Shown in pieces: positions 8,087 to 18,815 of a DNA stretch of 25,060 nucleotides. A program made the translations under genes and the position numbers. This stretch comes from Cudoniella acicularis (taxonomy: Eukaryota; Ascomycota; Leotiomycetes; Helotiales; Helotiaceae): positions 1 to 25,060 of the forward strand of contig JAAMPI010000820.1 of the NCBI GenBank assembly GCA_013054445.1. Direction: 5' to 3'. Below the pieces are notes generated by a model. It saw only the letters and a list, made by a program, of their open reading frames with translations, was not told the origin of the DNA and did no database searches. Each line of letters opens with the position of its first letter. Within the stretch, counting starts at the first letter, position 1.

Positions 8087-10048
8087 CTAGGCCTCCAGCG
8101 TTGTCCCGGAAATGCTATCATCAACCCAACCCAACGTATCCCTCTTCTCATCCATAACCCGCGCATACTCCAACAATAATCTATACACATATATCTTCAT
8201 ATCTTCAGGCCGGAGCACTTTGCGCGCCCACTGTTGCCCCTCTTCCGCAATTTTCCTCGCCAGCTCGTCGCGCCCACCATTCCCTTTCGGGAACCCCAAA
8301 AAGAACTCCATGACGCCATATATATCAAGAAACCGATTATCGAATGGTACGAAATGTTTCCATGCGACCAGCCGACTGTCGTGCCATTCTCTGAACAACG
8401 TTGCTTTGATGGGCAGGCTGCCGCTTAACAGGAAATCTCGATATCGGCCGGAGAACGAGTTCCCGTCGATATCAACCAGGTATTTATGTTTGTGTTGTTC
8501 CGTCAGTTTTACCATTTTCAATGGGTGGAAGTCGTGCCCTGTATACGAGCATCCGAGGTTCTCTTCCATGGGAAAGCAGTTCAGATCCGTGAAGCCGACT
8601 TCTTCAGTGAAGGATGTGAGCCATTCACTCATGGCTTTGGGCCGCTCCTCGGCCGAGGTATTCCGAGATTGCAAGTGCCATGTATCCAAAGGCAGGTTTT
8701 CAATGTTGATGAAATCCGAGGAATTGGGCATGGCAAGCGCCTGTGTCCCGTTCAACATTGAGACAAGACGATGTCTGTGGAACCCTTTCCAATTGTCTGC
8801 TTTACTGCGCCCACCCGATGCGAGTCCACGCCATATCATTGTATCCGTCTTTTCCTGCCACGCAATGGGCGGCGCTTGCGAAGTGTAGCGTTCGTCGACT
8901 TTGTAGTACATGGCAGCTGGGAGAAGGATCTCGGAATTCACTGTTAGTTTACTACTTCCGAACATGGGAAATAGTTTGTCCGATGTTGAGGTACTAATGG
9001 GTTCAATGAAGTACCCATGGAGACCTTGCAGATCTGGTTGGTGGCATATCGAAGTCGATAGAGTATAGTTTGATATATACCCCTCATATATATGTGGTTT
9101 CATGAATTCGGTCGATAATATTGGGGTGTTGTTAAAGTCGGTCTGAGTAGGAGTCTTTCGAGCTAGACTGTCGGGTGGACATGGAGCAACTGTGCGCTCC
9201 CATATCGGCAGTGAAGTGTCCCATTCAAACACCTTGGGTATATCCTCCGCTGGCTCCGGGGGAACAGCTACACAAACTCAAATCAGCAAGTGCTAGACTT
9301 TGCGCCGACAATGGCAAACCCACCACTATACTTTACAGTGACCTGCTCCACCGGCAATATCTTCCTCTTTTTATGCTCTGTCTTCACATACTCCTTCATG
9401 TTTTCCCACGGTATAAGCAAGCGAGGCTCATCCATCGTATTCATGGCCAAATCCATATCCGGCAAATCCTCCGCAACCTTCTGTATAAGATCCAGCCAAA
9501 TCTCCATCCAAAAGTGATCATGCTCGGGATCGACCGACGTAACCGTTCCATTTCTCACCCTGAACTGCATTTTCTGCGCGCGCACATCCGCCAGCATGGC
9601 CTTGGGATCCAGCGCCCACATTGGATTCAAATCATCATAAATCGGGTTCCAGAAATCCTCCACGAACATTGCCCGATTATCATACGCATACTGCCACCAC
9701 TTGTCAAACCCGGGCGGCGGATGTCTCCCCCTCTTCTCGCGGTATTGCCTCGCTGCCGCAGCGACATCGTACGTCTCCCTATTCAGCAGTGCCCTAAATT
9801 CGCCGTCGGCGCGATGCAGCAACTCCACGATGGGGTGAGGATCTGTTCCCTTGGCAGGCAGCGGAATTGGCTTCGTCGCTGTGTTTCTATCGTTCTCGAT
9901 TGTCGAGTCGACGCGTCGAAGGGCGCCATGGGACTGAGGCATGTCGAGGGTCGAGGTCGCGGCTGTAGAGGGTGAAGATGAGGAGGATGAGGATTGCGAT
10001 GCCGCCCACGAACGGCAGGGGCCTGCCGAGTCGGAATAGGCCCAGCAT
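8087..10048 (-). CDS. CAP10-domain (GT90) glycosyltransferase, anchor out of frame
   Basis: Family role: Golgi type II glycosyltransferases related to cryptococcal CAP10 and GT90 xylosyl/glucosyltransferases, acting on surface polysaccharide or glycoprotein. Main frame: 9942-9324 joined to 9267-8087, 599 residues; the 56-bp intron (9323-9268) has donor GTGGGT, branch-like CTGAT and acceptor TGTAG. Conserved blocks include PPPGFDKWWQYA, MDLAMNTMDEPRLLIPWE, DTMIWRGLASGGR, KYLVDIDGNSFSGRYRDFLL, KATLFREWHDSRLVAWKHFVP and a C-terminal amphipathic tail, all typical of the CAP10 domain. Upstream, an ATG at 10048 opens MLGLFRLGRP followed by the hydrophobic LPFVGGIAILILLIFTLYSR, an excellent signal anchor, but that frame hits TAG at 9887-9889 and is one base out of step with the catalytic frame. 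No GT-AG intron fixes it. Either a single-base indel lies between about 9905 and 9960, or the gene is newly damaged. A soluble version starting at 9942 seems unlikely. Confidence 0.85.
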
Positions 10049-11136
10049 GTACCTAGGACGCAGGTAGGCAGTGGTGGTATTTAGAATTGTTTTGGATGAT
10101 GGAGAGACATCGGTGCCAAAGGATATGCGTAGGCGCTGGCCTTGGTTGAATAAATTTTATTACTTGGGACGACTTTGAGGAGAGGACTCGAAGTGATACG
10201 AAGTACGAAATCATTTGTTACTGTGCCTCCCTTTGAACCCCTGTCGTCCTACACTCTAGCATGGTTTTCCGTGATGTGGCGTGCCTATCGGTACTGCACC
10301 CTTCAAGGCATCCCCTCGTAACCCTCGTAACTAACTTTGCGAGTTTATTTGTCGGCAGCCTTACCAACTACCTTGTGCATTTACACATTTTTCAAGGTTT
10401 ATGATCCGATTTATCGCCAATTCCTTGAAATTCATGCCATTACAGTAGGTGTGGCCTCGATTATCCTGGGAATTTTAACTAAAACATGGCGAAATAGCTT
10501 CTTCCCGTGCCTGGGCACTCCATACAAACCTTGCAATTTGGGGTGTGGGTTTTTATTGTGATGCATGTGGAACCCTGTTTGAGACGCTGCCATCCGAAGG
10601 GGTGGACCTGGAGCTGAATATTTCTTGGGCTTGGCTGCGGGACGAAGTTTACCCGGTGCTGTCATCCCCTTTTCTAAAAAAAAACTTATATGAAGATAGA
10701 CCCCCCTTTTTCGAGTGGAAATCCGATACTCAATTCTAAGTGCTTTTGGTTTCGAATATTTGTCATTCGATCTTGCGGAATGATTGTGGAAGGTTACGGG
10801 AGGTATTTGCGGGATATTTGGCTGAGACATCGGAATTGTAGCAGAGACATCAACCTCCAAGTGGCTTCGAATTCCTTGACATAGACTCATTGTCAGCTCA
10901 CGAACATGTTTATTGTAAATACAAAAGGTTATTTATTTCAAAATAATTTTTGCGTCTTTCCAAGTTTCTTAACGTTGCAGCTGGATTCCTTCATTTCCTA
11001 CCTGGGCCCACAGCAGCTTTATTGCCATAGACAAATAAACCAAAGGTTGTGGTACGCTTTCTGATCATCTCTCCTTTAATCAATTTCTGACCGACGCCTC
11101 GTGAGCACGAGCGAAGCGTGAGCGTCAATCCCCAAG
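10049..11136. other. Divergent intergenic region, no gene supported
   Basis: About 1.1 kb between the glycosyltransferase and the membrane-protein gene, which are transcribed apart, so both promoters should lie here. TAATAAAAT on the minus strand near 10150-10160 may serve the glycosyltransferase. Frames at 10337-10561 (+), 10545-10739 (+) and 10432-10890 (-) overlap each other and show no conserved motif. Confidence 0.5.
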
Positions 11137-11960
11137 ATGGCAGATTCAAACGAGAGCGAAGCCGATATCACAACTTCCCCTACCTGAGAAAGCCAAGGAT
11201 CAAGACGACAGCAATGCCTCTCCACCCTCTTTTTTGCTCCACAAAGAAACACTCCTTTACTCCTTATCCACCAAATTACCATCCCCAGAAAGAAGAGAAT
11301 ATCAGATCGAGTTACTCGAAGGAATATACCATCAAATGCTTGTCGAATCGTCGAAGCGCAATTCTTCTGGGATGCATTCCTACAATCACTAGGTCTTATT
11401 TTCACCGTGATATTTGGCGCTTTTGCCATTTTAGTGTATATTCTGAGGCAAACAGCCAATAAACAATCTTTGGATGCGAATAGGGCTGCTCTTGTTTCAT
11501 TTTGTTTACAAGCGAATTTGGTATGTTGTATTTTCTATTTTCCCGCGAAGTGAAATCGGGTGCTAGAGCTGACGAGTGGAACTAGACGGATCCAACCTGT
11601 GTTGCCATCTTCTCACAATCGATTTCATTGCTAGGCTATCTCTCAAACGCAGCGTCGTTGCAGGACATTGGGAAGAATAACACTTCGAGTCCAAGTGCCA
11701 CCAATTCGGCGACACTTGTTCCTACAACGAAAGTTTCCGGTTTAAGTACAGCCGACATCGTAGGAATTACGAGTATTGTGTTGGGAATTGGTCCGATCGT
11801 TTTTATGTTTGTTGGTGGCATGTTTTTGAATTATCGGAGGCGGTTTAAAATTGCTGAGAAAGCTCGAGTAGCGTCGCGCTTTGGATGCAAATCACGTGCC
11901 TTGCCCACTTTAGGGGTAGAGAATCATGTATATATAAGCCCTCACCCTCCCGAGTTTTAG
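11137..11960 (+). pseudogene. Putative membrane protein with two hydrophobic segments; frame broken twice
   Basis: Not recognised as a named family. From an ATG at 11137 (MADSNESEADITTSP) the frame meets TGA at 11185. The next protein-like stretch lies one frame over from about 11174 (DQDDSNASPPSFLLHKETLL, then an amphipathic run ending near HQMLVESSK). The original frame resumes at about 11353 with EAQFFWDAFLQSLGLIF and the hydrophobic TVIFGAFAILVYIL. A clean 65-bp intron follows at 11521-11585 (GTATGT to ACTAG), and exon 2 (11586-11960) continues TDPTCVAIFSQSISLLGYLS, a Ser/Thr-rich stretch, a second membrane segment (SIVLGIGPIVFMFVGGMFL) and basic NYRRRFK. No GT donor lies before the first stop, so splicing cannot explain the first change. 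Two compensating indels or sequencing errors would. Confidence 0.55.
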
Positions 11961-12142
11961 GAAAGTCATCTACAATACAAGTCGTGGATTTCAACAGAAA
12001 CTTGTTCTGCTCTTTACGGTTTAGCAAAGCTTACAAGGGACGACGCTGAGAAGGACTCTAACTGGATGACGGACTCTCTGAATCTTTAACTAGTGACTCG
12101 ACGCTGCAACTTCATATTAGAATTTAGCCAAGTTCCAGATTT

Positions 12143-12972
12143 TCATTTCCCCGGTAAATTTCCCTCGAGATAAGTGTTCGTCCTAGTCCTTTCAAATCGC
12201 AATTCATGAACCTTCTCAACCATTTTCGCATGTCCTTCCACTGTCACACAAGGCGAAAACCTTGCAAGCATATCCTCTCCATACTCAATCAACTTCTCTA
12301 CTTCCTTCCAAGCTTTATCATCTCTCCGTGCAGGAATTCGAAAATTCGACCCCACCGGCAAAGCACCTTTTCCACAAGACGAACACCGCTTCAAATACTT
12401 CGGCACAGTAGGATTCCCCCTAGTATTTTGGATGATATCAATCCACCATACCTCTGGTTCGTTCGCTTTGAAATACGCGAACTCTTCTTTCAATAATGAA
12501 TTTGGTTGGCTGCGATACCGATCTACGAGTTTTCTAACGCAACTGCTTCGGGCGTATTCAAATTCCCCTTGCTTTTCATTCGGATTTTATTCTTATAAGC
12601 TTGAGCAAGCTCAGGACAGCGAGATGCCTTTGGCCTCACAGACCAGTCCTGGAATTCCGAATCCGATACTCAAATTTCTCCGGATCATAAAACGGTTTAA
12701 CAGAGCGCCGAGAGCCCTTTTCCGCGCAAATAAATTTTGGAGGATACGAAGACATACACGCAGAATAATAGAGGCCAATTCTTCCGAGAGTGTGTGATTC
12801 TGGGGGATGATTCTTTGGGGAAAGAGAAGTGTTGAGGAGATGTGGTCGAGTGTTTTGGTGAATCTGGATTTGAGGTTAGGGATTTCTCGGTTTTGAAGGG
12901 GAAAGATGCTTGGTTCTGAGCCTGAATAATAGCAACAAGCTCGACCGCAGCCTCTGAGGGCGACGTCGCCAA
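12143..12972 (-). CDS. Unknown protein, frame changes once near the middle
   Basis: I do not recognise the family. The 5' part opens at ATG 12972 with MATSPSEAAVELVAIIQAQN, continues through SPDSPKHS-like Ser/Pro-rich text and a hydrophobic WPLLFCVYVFVSSKIYL, then stops at 12697. A second frame carries on as ALLNRFMIRRNLSIGFGIPG. A 72-bp intron at 12639-12568 (donor GTGAGG, acceptor GCAAG) joins this to the last exon, 12567-12143: EFEYARSSCVRKLVDRYRSQ, EPEVWWIDIIQNTRG, a CxxC pair (KRCSSCGKG) and a helical tail. The switch between the first two parts is explained either by a one-base indel near the GGAAAAGGG run or by a 41-bp intron starting GTATGT and ending AAAAG. The second reading removes the hydrophobic segment. 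Confidence 0.5.
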
Positions 12973-13410
12973 TTTTGCAGCCGATTAGGTAGGTTTTGTG
13001 TGATTTATGAAGAAGGGGTTAGTCATGTGACTCGTGTGGATTTGAGCTCGACACCAACCTCCGACAAGACATTCTTCGAAAGATTTTGACCCGAGATTGT
13101 GTTGCTTTACGTGATTTTATTGTCAGATATATAATGGTTTTCAACAATATTGAGCGAGTGACTCGTGGCTTTTTAGTTTGCAAAAAATACGAGCTGTACG
13201 TGACGAGGGTTTTCTTGGGCACATGTGGCTGTGCAGCCCCTGTTCAAAGCCACTTCCCCTCTTGATGCACCATCGCATCAGCTCAAATTTCAACATCAGG
13301 CGTCAACTCCTCTCACGCACCATGCTTCCTTCAAATACATTCTTTTTGGACGCCATACGACTGAACTGAAGCTCCACCTCATCCACTCCTTTAGTTAAGT
13401 CTGGACAGCT
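12973..13410. other. Divergent promoter region
   Basis: 438 bp between two genes transcribed apart. It contains CT-rich stretches near 13360-13390 upstream of the plus-strand gene. No RNA gene or repeat is visible. Confidence 0.5.
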
Positions 13411-14449
13411 ATGCGTCGATTCAACGAGGTCAAAGAGAGCATATCCGGGCTAGCCCTCACCCAGCGAGTCCTTGTCATCACTCTATACTATCCTGTATAT
13501 TTATACCAGAAGCTCTCAAATGCACGACAACATAGGAAAGACGATAAACACCATGACTACACAAGGACAGAACCTGAGCCACGATCCGTTTCTGAGACCA
13601 AAATACTCGGAAGACATCGACAAGGCTTAAACTTTCCCCCAAGTTCATTTAAAAATTCGGAAAGTGTGTTGCTATCGCTTCCACGAGAAATAAGAGATAT
13701 TATCTTTGAATATGTTGCGGGCGGAATGGTCATTCATTTTTGGATCAAAGAGCGCAAGTTGAATGGACATCGAAGCGTGGCGACAAAGGACCTCTTCCGT
13801 GCAGATTTAGGGCTCTCTAGTCCCTCCAAGATATGCTGGATTTCACCCACTATTGGGGTGATGGGGATGTTGTTGAGCTGTCGACAAGTGTATGTTCAAC
13901 CCCGCCCAGCTGCTTTCCTTCGCTAAGTATCGCAGGTATTCCGAAGCTATAAGCCACTTGTACGCAAAGAATCTATTCGGCACAACAGAATGTGACGTCG
14001 TTACACTTCTCCCTCAACTCCTCGACCCCACCAGCTTCAACAACATCCGCTCCTTTTCATTCTACTGGAGCCTGCGACTGCCGACTCGATTCCCGCCACT
14101 ACATGGCCATTACGCGTATCCCGTCAGGGACGGCCAAACATCAAAGGACGAAAACGGTTATATTAAGACTTGGCTTCGAGTTTGGAAATCGCTATCGTCT
14201 ATGCAAGGTTTGGAGGCTTTGGATGTTCAATTAGATTTTTATCCACAGTTCCACCCGTTTTGGTACACTGTAATGGATTTGGAAATTGTGAAGAGTGTTA
14301 CCATACCAAAGCGATTCATTATTATTTCATCGCCCGAGCTTGTGGATAGGATGAGGGGCGAGCTTGAGGCTGAGAACTTGCAGATTATGACCATTTTGGA
14401 GGCAGAAAAGGGCAGGCCCTTGTTCTCAGGCCTTCGTCAGATAGAATGA
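13411..14449 (+). CDS. Fungal LPREIRD-type (DUF7730-like) protein
   Basis: Function unknown. Exons 13411-13889 and 13936-14449 give 330 residues; the 46-bp intron has donor GTATGT, branch GCTAAG and acceptor CGCAG, and restores the conserved text SCRQVYSEAISHLYAKN. The N-terminus has a hydrophobic patch (RVLVITLYYPVYLYQKL) that is common in these proteins and may be a membrane anchor. Then comes a charged linker and SVLLSLPREIRDIIFEYVAG, the hallmark of a large ascomycete-specific group that resembles degenerate F-box regions. After the splice site are NIRSFSFYWSLRLP and a WKSLSSMQGLEALDV segment, usual for the family. The family name is from memory of the motif, not from a search. Confidence 0.85.
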
Positions 14450-14826
14450 CTTGTTTTCGGACTTGGATAGTTGTTTGGTTTCTCGGGGTCGTTATTAACA
14501 GCTTTTATTCCTTCCCAGCTTCCTCCTTTCTCCTTTCAACAAGAAAAAGGGGGGAGCAAGATGACACGTGATCTAACTCAAAGTCGTTAGGTTCTAAAGC
14601 AACATCAGATAACTCCAGCTCACTTCATATCACTAAAAGGGAGAGATTCAATTTGCCCAATTCAGCTTACGTCAATATAAAACCAAGAAGCCGATAGTTC
14701 AAGATTTGGTTTCTCACGTGATCGCCAAACAATTCCCTTCCGGCTGCAGACCTATCAGGAGATCTTATCGTCATCTTTCAACATTCTCAACACCAACATC
14801 CCACCTCGCATACATATAAACAAGAC
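14450..14826 (+). promoter_or_regulatory. Promoter region of the Nudix-eIF2B gene with CACGTG sites
   Basis: CACGTG at 14565-14570 (followed by ATC) and a perfect TCACGTGA palindrome at 14714-14721 lie 262 and 106 bp upstream of the ATG at 14827. CACGTG is the binding core for bHLH factors such as Cbf1 or SREBP types. TATAAAA at 14678-14684 may be the TATA box. Assignment to a particular factor is inference. Confidence 0.45.
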
Positions 14827-16539
14827 ATGAACAAAATCTCCCGTCGATTATCGACGCAACAAATTCATGTCAATTTCACGAAAATATTCCAGAAAAGAAG
14901 CATGACTTCAGGTTTGCGACAACGCGCGGTAGTCTCCTCGTTCATTTGCACATCTCCTCAATCACCAACCGGACTCACTTTCGCGCTGTTCAAAAGAAGC
15001 CAAGGCGTCTCGACATACAGGTAGGATTTTTTTTCCGCTTTATCTTTTGAGTCCCAATTATGGCAATGAAATGAGCTCTGAGATATGAACCCGGGCTAAT
15101 CACATGACTACAGAGGCAAATGGGCCGTTTGCTCCGGCTCTATCGACAGCACCGATACCAGCCCCGAGAATGCGGCAAAGCGCGAGATCCGAGAAGAAAC
15201 CACCCTCACAGACCAAGACATTTTCCTCCTCCGCAAAGGAAAGCCTTTCAGTCTCGTCGACCAAGCACTCAAAACCGAATGGACTATTCACCCCTTCGCA
15301 TGGCAACTCAAAGAAGGTGCCAAACCCATTACTTTTGATTGGGAACATACCGAGTATCATTTCATCAAGTCCGAAGATGTAGAGAAATATGATCACGTGC
15401 CGCAGCTGGAGGTGGGCATGCAGAGGGTGATGGTTAGTCCTGATACGGAGAGGGCTTTGGCGGTTCTCAGGGATGACCATGAGAGTGGTGCTGAGGCTTT
15501 GGCGGTGAAAGCTTTGAATTTATTAAAACAGGCTCTACGATGGGATGAAATCCTCGCTTTGAGTACGGCAGAGGAATTCTGGAGACAATTCAGATGGATC
15601 GTATGGCATTTGGCAAAAAATGGCAGGCCGAGTATGGGTGCTGCTATTGAAGCGGCTTTATTCAAAACGCTGGATGTGGTTCAGAAGCAACTGGTTGCTC
15701 CTGGGTCGGAGGGTATTGGTGGCATACCCCTGGAGACCTTGAAGAATTCGGTTGAGAAGGCCATCACGGAATGCATCGAAATAGTGAAGAAACAGCTCGA
15801 GCGTCTTTCGACCCATTTCGTGCAATACGTCGAGCAAGTCATCTCTCCGTCCGAAGGCGAAACCGCCGAAAAATCAATCAACATCATCACTCTCTCCGCC
15901 TCAGGAACCGTCACCGCTGCCCTGCAAGCCCTCATCAAAACCGTCACAAAGAGAGGAATCACCATCAAACTCTCTATCCTCGAATCCCGTCCCAAATTCG
16001 AAGGCGCAGCTTCTGTCAACACTCTTCTTGCAGGACTCAACAACGATGCAGCAATTCGCCAGCACCTTGAGATCGAAATTGTTTCTGATGCCAGCGTCGC
16101 CTCTCTTGCCTCACACGCCGATTTCCTCGTTTTCGGCGGCGATAAAGTCTTGCCTGATGCCTCAGTGTCGAATAAAATTGGAACTTTGGCTGCTTCTATA
16201 GCCGCGAAACATGGAAATTCTCGTTGTAAAGTCGTGGCGCTATTTCAAACGAGCAAGATTGTCGGTTTTGATGAAGAGCTTTTGGAGGTGGAGTATAATG
16301 ATGAGAAGGAGGTTGTGGATGCTTGGCCTGAAAGCTGTCAAAAAGGGATTAAGGAGAGGAGGAAGGAGGGGTGGAAGATTGAGGCTAGGAATGCGTATTT
16401 TGAGTGGGTTCCTGGCAGTGCGGATAGGGAGCTTATTGATGCGCGAATCTCTGAGGAGGGTCTTTTGGATCGAGGCGATCTGGAGAGGATAGCGAAGGAG
16501 AGCGGGGAGTTGGAGAAAAGACTTTTTGGTGATTTGTGA
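14827..16539 (+). CDS. Nudix hydrolase domain fused to eIF2B alpha/beta/delta-like domain
   Basis: Function unproven. Exons 14827-15020 and 15114-16539 (93-bp intron, GTAGGA to CTACAG, branch GCTAAT) encode 539 residues without a stop. The N-terminus is basic, Ser-rich and free of acidic residues for about 45 residues, like a mitochondrial presequence; a second ATG at 14902 would make a shorter form. The Nudix fold starts about residue 35: AVVSSFICTS, GKWAVCSGSIDS, ENAAKREIREETTL (83-96). The REIREE core of the Nudix box is present, but the upstream catalytic Glu of the G-x5-E part falls on Thr and the final Gly is Thr, so catalysis is doubtful. The C-terminal domain from about 180 has IF-2B landmarks: IITLSASGTVTAAL, SILESRPKFEG, EIVSDASVASL, ADFLVFGGDKVL and SNKIGTLAASIA. 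That fold occurs in eIF2B regulatory subunits and ribose-1,5-bisphosphate and methylthioribose-1-phosphate isomerases. Its pairing with a nucleotide-hydrolase fold suggests sugar-phosphate or nucleotide handling rather than translation control. Confidence 0.88.
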
Positions 16540-17021
16540 TGAGGGGAAGAACTAGAAGGGAGAAAGCATTGATGTAGTTTTAGCTCAGGTAGCGAAAGAA
16601 CAGAATTCTATTTCAATAATTAAAAATGGAGAGGATTGTATTGAACTGAGTACTCGCTGAAAGCACTATTACTACGTATTAGNTCNAGCTAAAGCGAAAC
16701 ATGAGACTTGCAAGTTGAACCATTGATTCCATCTAATGATCCACAATAAGCAACGAAAGAAACACGCGGTCTGATTTGCTTCATTTTACAACGCAACTGT
16801 TAGAGTAACTAATCCAGTCTTGTCTCCAAATAAAGATAAAAACAGAAATTCAAGGATTTCATGGCGTCGCCGGCCAAAGCTCAAGTGAGTCCAGAGTCCA
16901 ATTATTGAACAACTGCCAATGCAAATTGCACGCCAAAAAAGCCGGTCTTAGCCCCCATCTTCTCCACACAAAAACAACACAGAGACTATCCCAATATCTC
17001 ACTCATTACTACCATAATACC
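16540..17021. other. Convergent intergenic region containing two ambiguous bases
   Basis: 482 bp between the 3' ends of two convergent genes. Positions 16683 and 16686 are N, the only ambiguous bases in the window, so the assembly is uncertain here. A 16-codon frame starting at 16861 (MASPAKAQ) shows no continuation. Confidence 0.6.
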
Positions 17022-18815
17022 TCACAGCTTCGCACTCACGGGCTGCAATCTAATTTTCCCCCTCATAATCCTCCAACCCCAAAGCAACAACACCAACCCC
17101 ACATTGAAAAAATCAAAAACCAGTGCGCCCCCAAAGATAACCGAGTAAAATGTCCAAGCATTAGCTTGTGACATAGGCACTTTAGTAACCACGATGGCCC
17201 ATGGAAGCATCCACAGAAAATTGGAGCCTAGTGCTTGGAAGAGGAACCAGCGGGGAACTGTGGCGAGGAGGATGGCTGCCAGCTGGTAGTTTACGGCGTA
17301 GAATATGTAGCACCAATCTATGTTCTGTTCGCAGGTTTTATGTTAATACATGGGTATGTATGTCATGGAGGGAGGGAAGGGGGAAGACTCACTTGCCACA
17401 TCTTTCGGGTGATGACGGCGACGTCTTGCGAGTTGGAGATATAAAACGCAAATTCTTGCATACCCCACAGCGAAAGGAAGATGCAGACGGGGACCTCGAT
17501 GGCCAGCGCGATGACCGAAGAGATGATTGCCGGTCGAGTTATTTCTAATAGAAGCCAATTAGCAATAATTCTAAAGAGACCGTTCATTTTGGGGTTTGGA
17601 AGTTGTACTTTTAACATCTGCCCAAGTGGCGGTAGGTCTCCTCACAGTGACGCCTACTTCCGCGCGCCAACGACTCCAATGATGGCCAACAAACGTCAAG
17701 GTGGAAGCTTCCAAGGCCTGGACAGGCACCATTATCAAGCCCCACCTTATCGTGTTGAAAACACCCCACGCAGTGGCATAGTCGTGTCCCAAGGAGATGA
17801 TCTTGCTCACTAGCCATAGGTAAATCGAGTTCCGGATCACGGACTCTGCAAATGTGTAGATGGCAGGACGAGCAAGGATGAGGAAGGCCTTCTTTTGCGG
17901 GGCAATGCTCTCTTTGGGACTATCAGTTGCGAGAGAGCCAAGAATTTTCCGAGTGATGTAGATGAAGTATATCAATCCGGCGAGAGCGGATACCATGTCA
18001 CAGGCTAAACGAATGCCAGCTTGAGTGAGGATAGTAGGTGAGAAGGAGCCGACGTGGAAGTTGGATATGAACAGTAAGTCCAGCACGATATTAACCACAA
18101 AGCCGATTGAACTGATCAGCAGCGGGACGTCGGGTAGATCCAAAGCTCGCGTACAAGAGGATACAGCTACCTGAATGGCGGTTGACAAGGCTACGGGAGC
18201 AGAAATTCGAACATAATTCAAGGAGGCTTGACGAACATCTGAGGGAACAAACGAGTCTGCAAATGAGCCTGCTGCGCCGACAAAAACCACCGTCATGATG
18301 AAGCCCATGACAATCTGGAAGAGCACCAGTGTGTAGGATAAACCGATTCGAGAGGGAATTGTACGTGTCACGTTATCGCCGATGATGAGCCATGCCGTGC
18401 GAGGAAGCCCGTCGTTAAGAACCTGCGCTACGACCGAGATGTACGTGTATACGTCGGTTGTGACCACAAGGTTGGAATCGATGTTAGCAACCCATAGCTT
18501 GCTGAGGGTGGAATACAAGGCGGGTAGCAGGAAGGCCAGGAAGTTGAAGGCTAATGAGCCCCAGTACCTGTAAATATGTGAGTTTCATTGGAGCTCCAAC
18601 TCCAACTTGGAGTAGCAAGGCGAAAAAATAACCCACGTTTGTCGATCGAACAGCCTCCACCAACCCCAGCACTTGACCGGCCTCATCATGTCCGACTCCG
18701 ACTCGATACTTTCTCTGTTGACATCTTGGCTAAGGGTGACATCCGTCTGCCCCGCATCAACATCTTTGGACGACAACATGCTGTAAAAATACCGCCGCTC
18801 GCGATTCTGCGGCAT
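17022..18815 (-). CDS. MATE-family multidrug/metabolite efflux transporter
   Basis: Family role: proton- or sodium-coupled export of organic cations or metabolites across plasma or vacuolar membrane. Four exons, 18815-18637, 18567-17609, 17544-17393 and 17324-17022, give 530 residues with no stop; introns are 69, 64 and 68 bp with donors GTGGGT, GTACAA, GTGAGT. The first about 60 residues are hydrophilic and cytosolic. Membrane segments begin at GSLAFNFLAFLLPALYSTLS and continue in two bundles: VLFQIVMGFIMTVVFVGAAG, VPLLISSIGFVVNIVLDLLF, the second half from ARPAIYTFAESVIRNSIYLW, TRPAIISSVIALAIEVPVC, and YIFYAVNYQLAAILLATVPR with ALVFDFFNVGLVLLLWGWR near the end. ALEASTLTFVGHHW and the ASPVAL-like turn after the third helix are typical of fungal MATEs. 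Earlier in-frame TTG at 18860 is not used; ATG 18815 is the first start. No partner metabolic genes flank it. Confidence 0.92.

Noticed and set aside
8112..8888. 258-codon plus-strand frame
   Set aside because: Antisense shadow of the CAP10 catalytic domain.
9175..9975. 266-codon plus-strand frame
   Set aside because: Antisense shadow of the glycosyltransferase N-terminal half.
10432..10890. 152-codon minus-strand frame
   Set aside because: No motif, Lys/Pro-rich mixture, overlapped by several equally long frames on the other strand.
16861..16911. Short MASPAKAQ frame with a GTGAGT donor-like sequence
   Set aside because: No acceptor leads to a sensible exon; the next sequence is antisense to the MATE gene.
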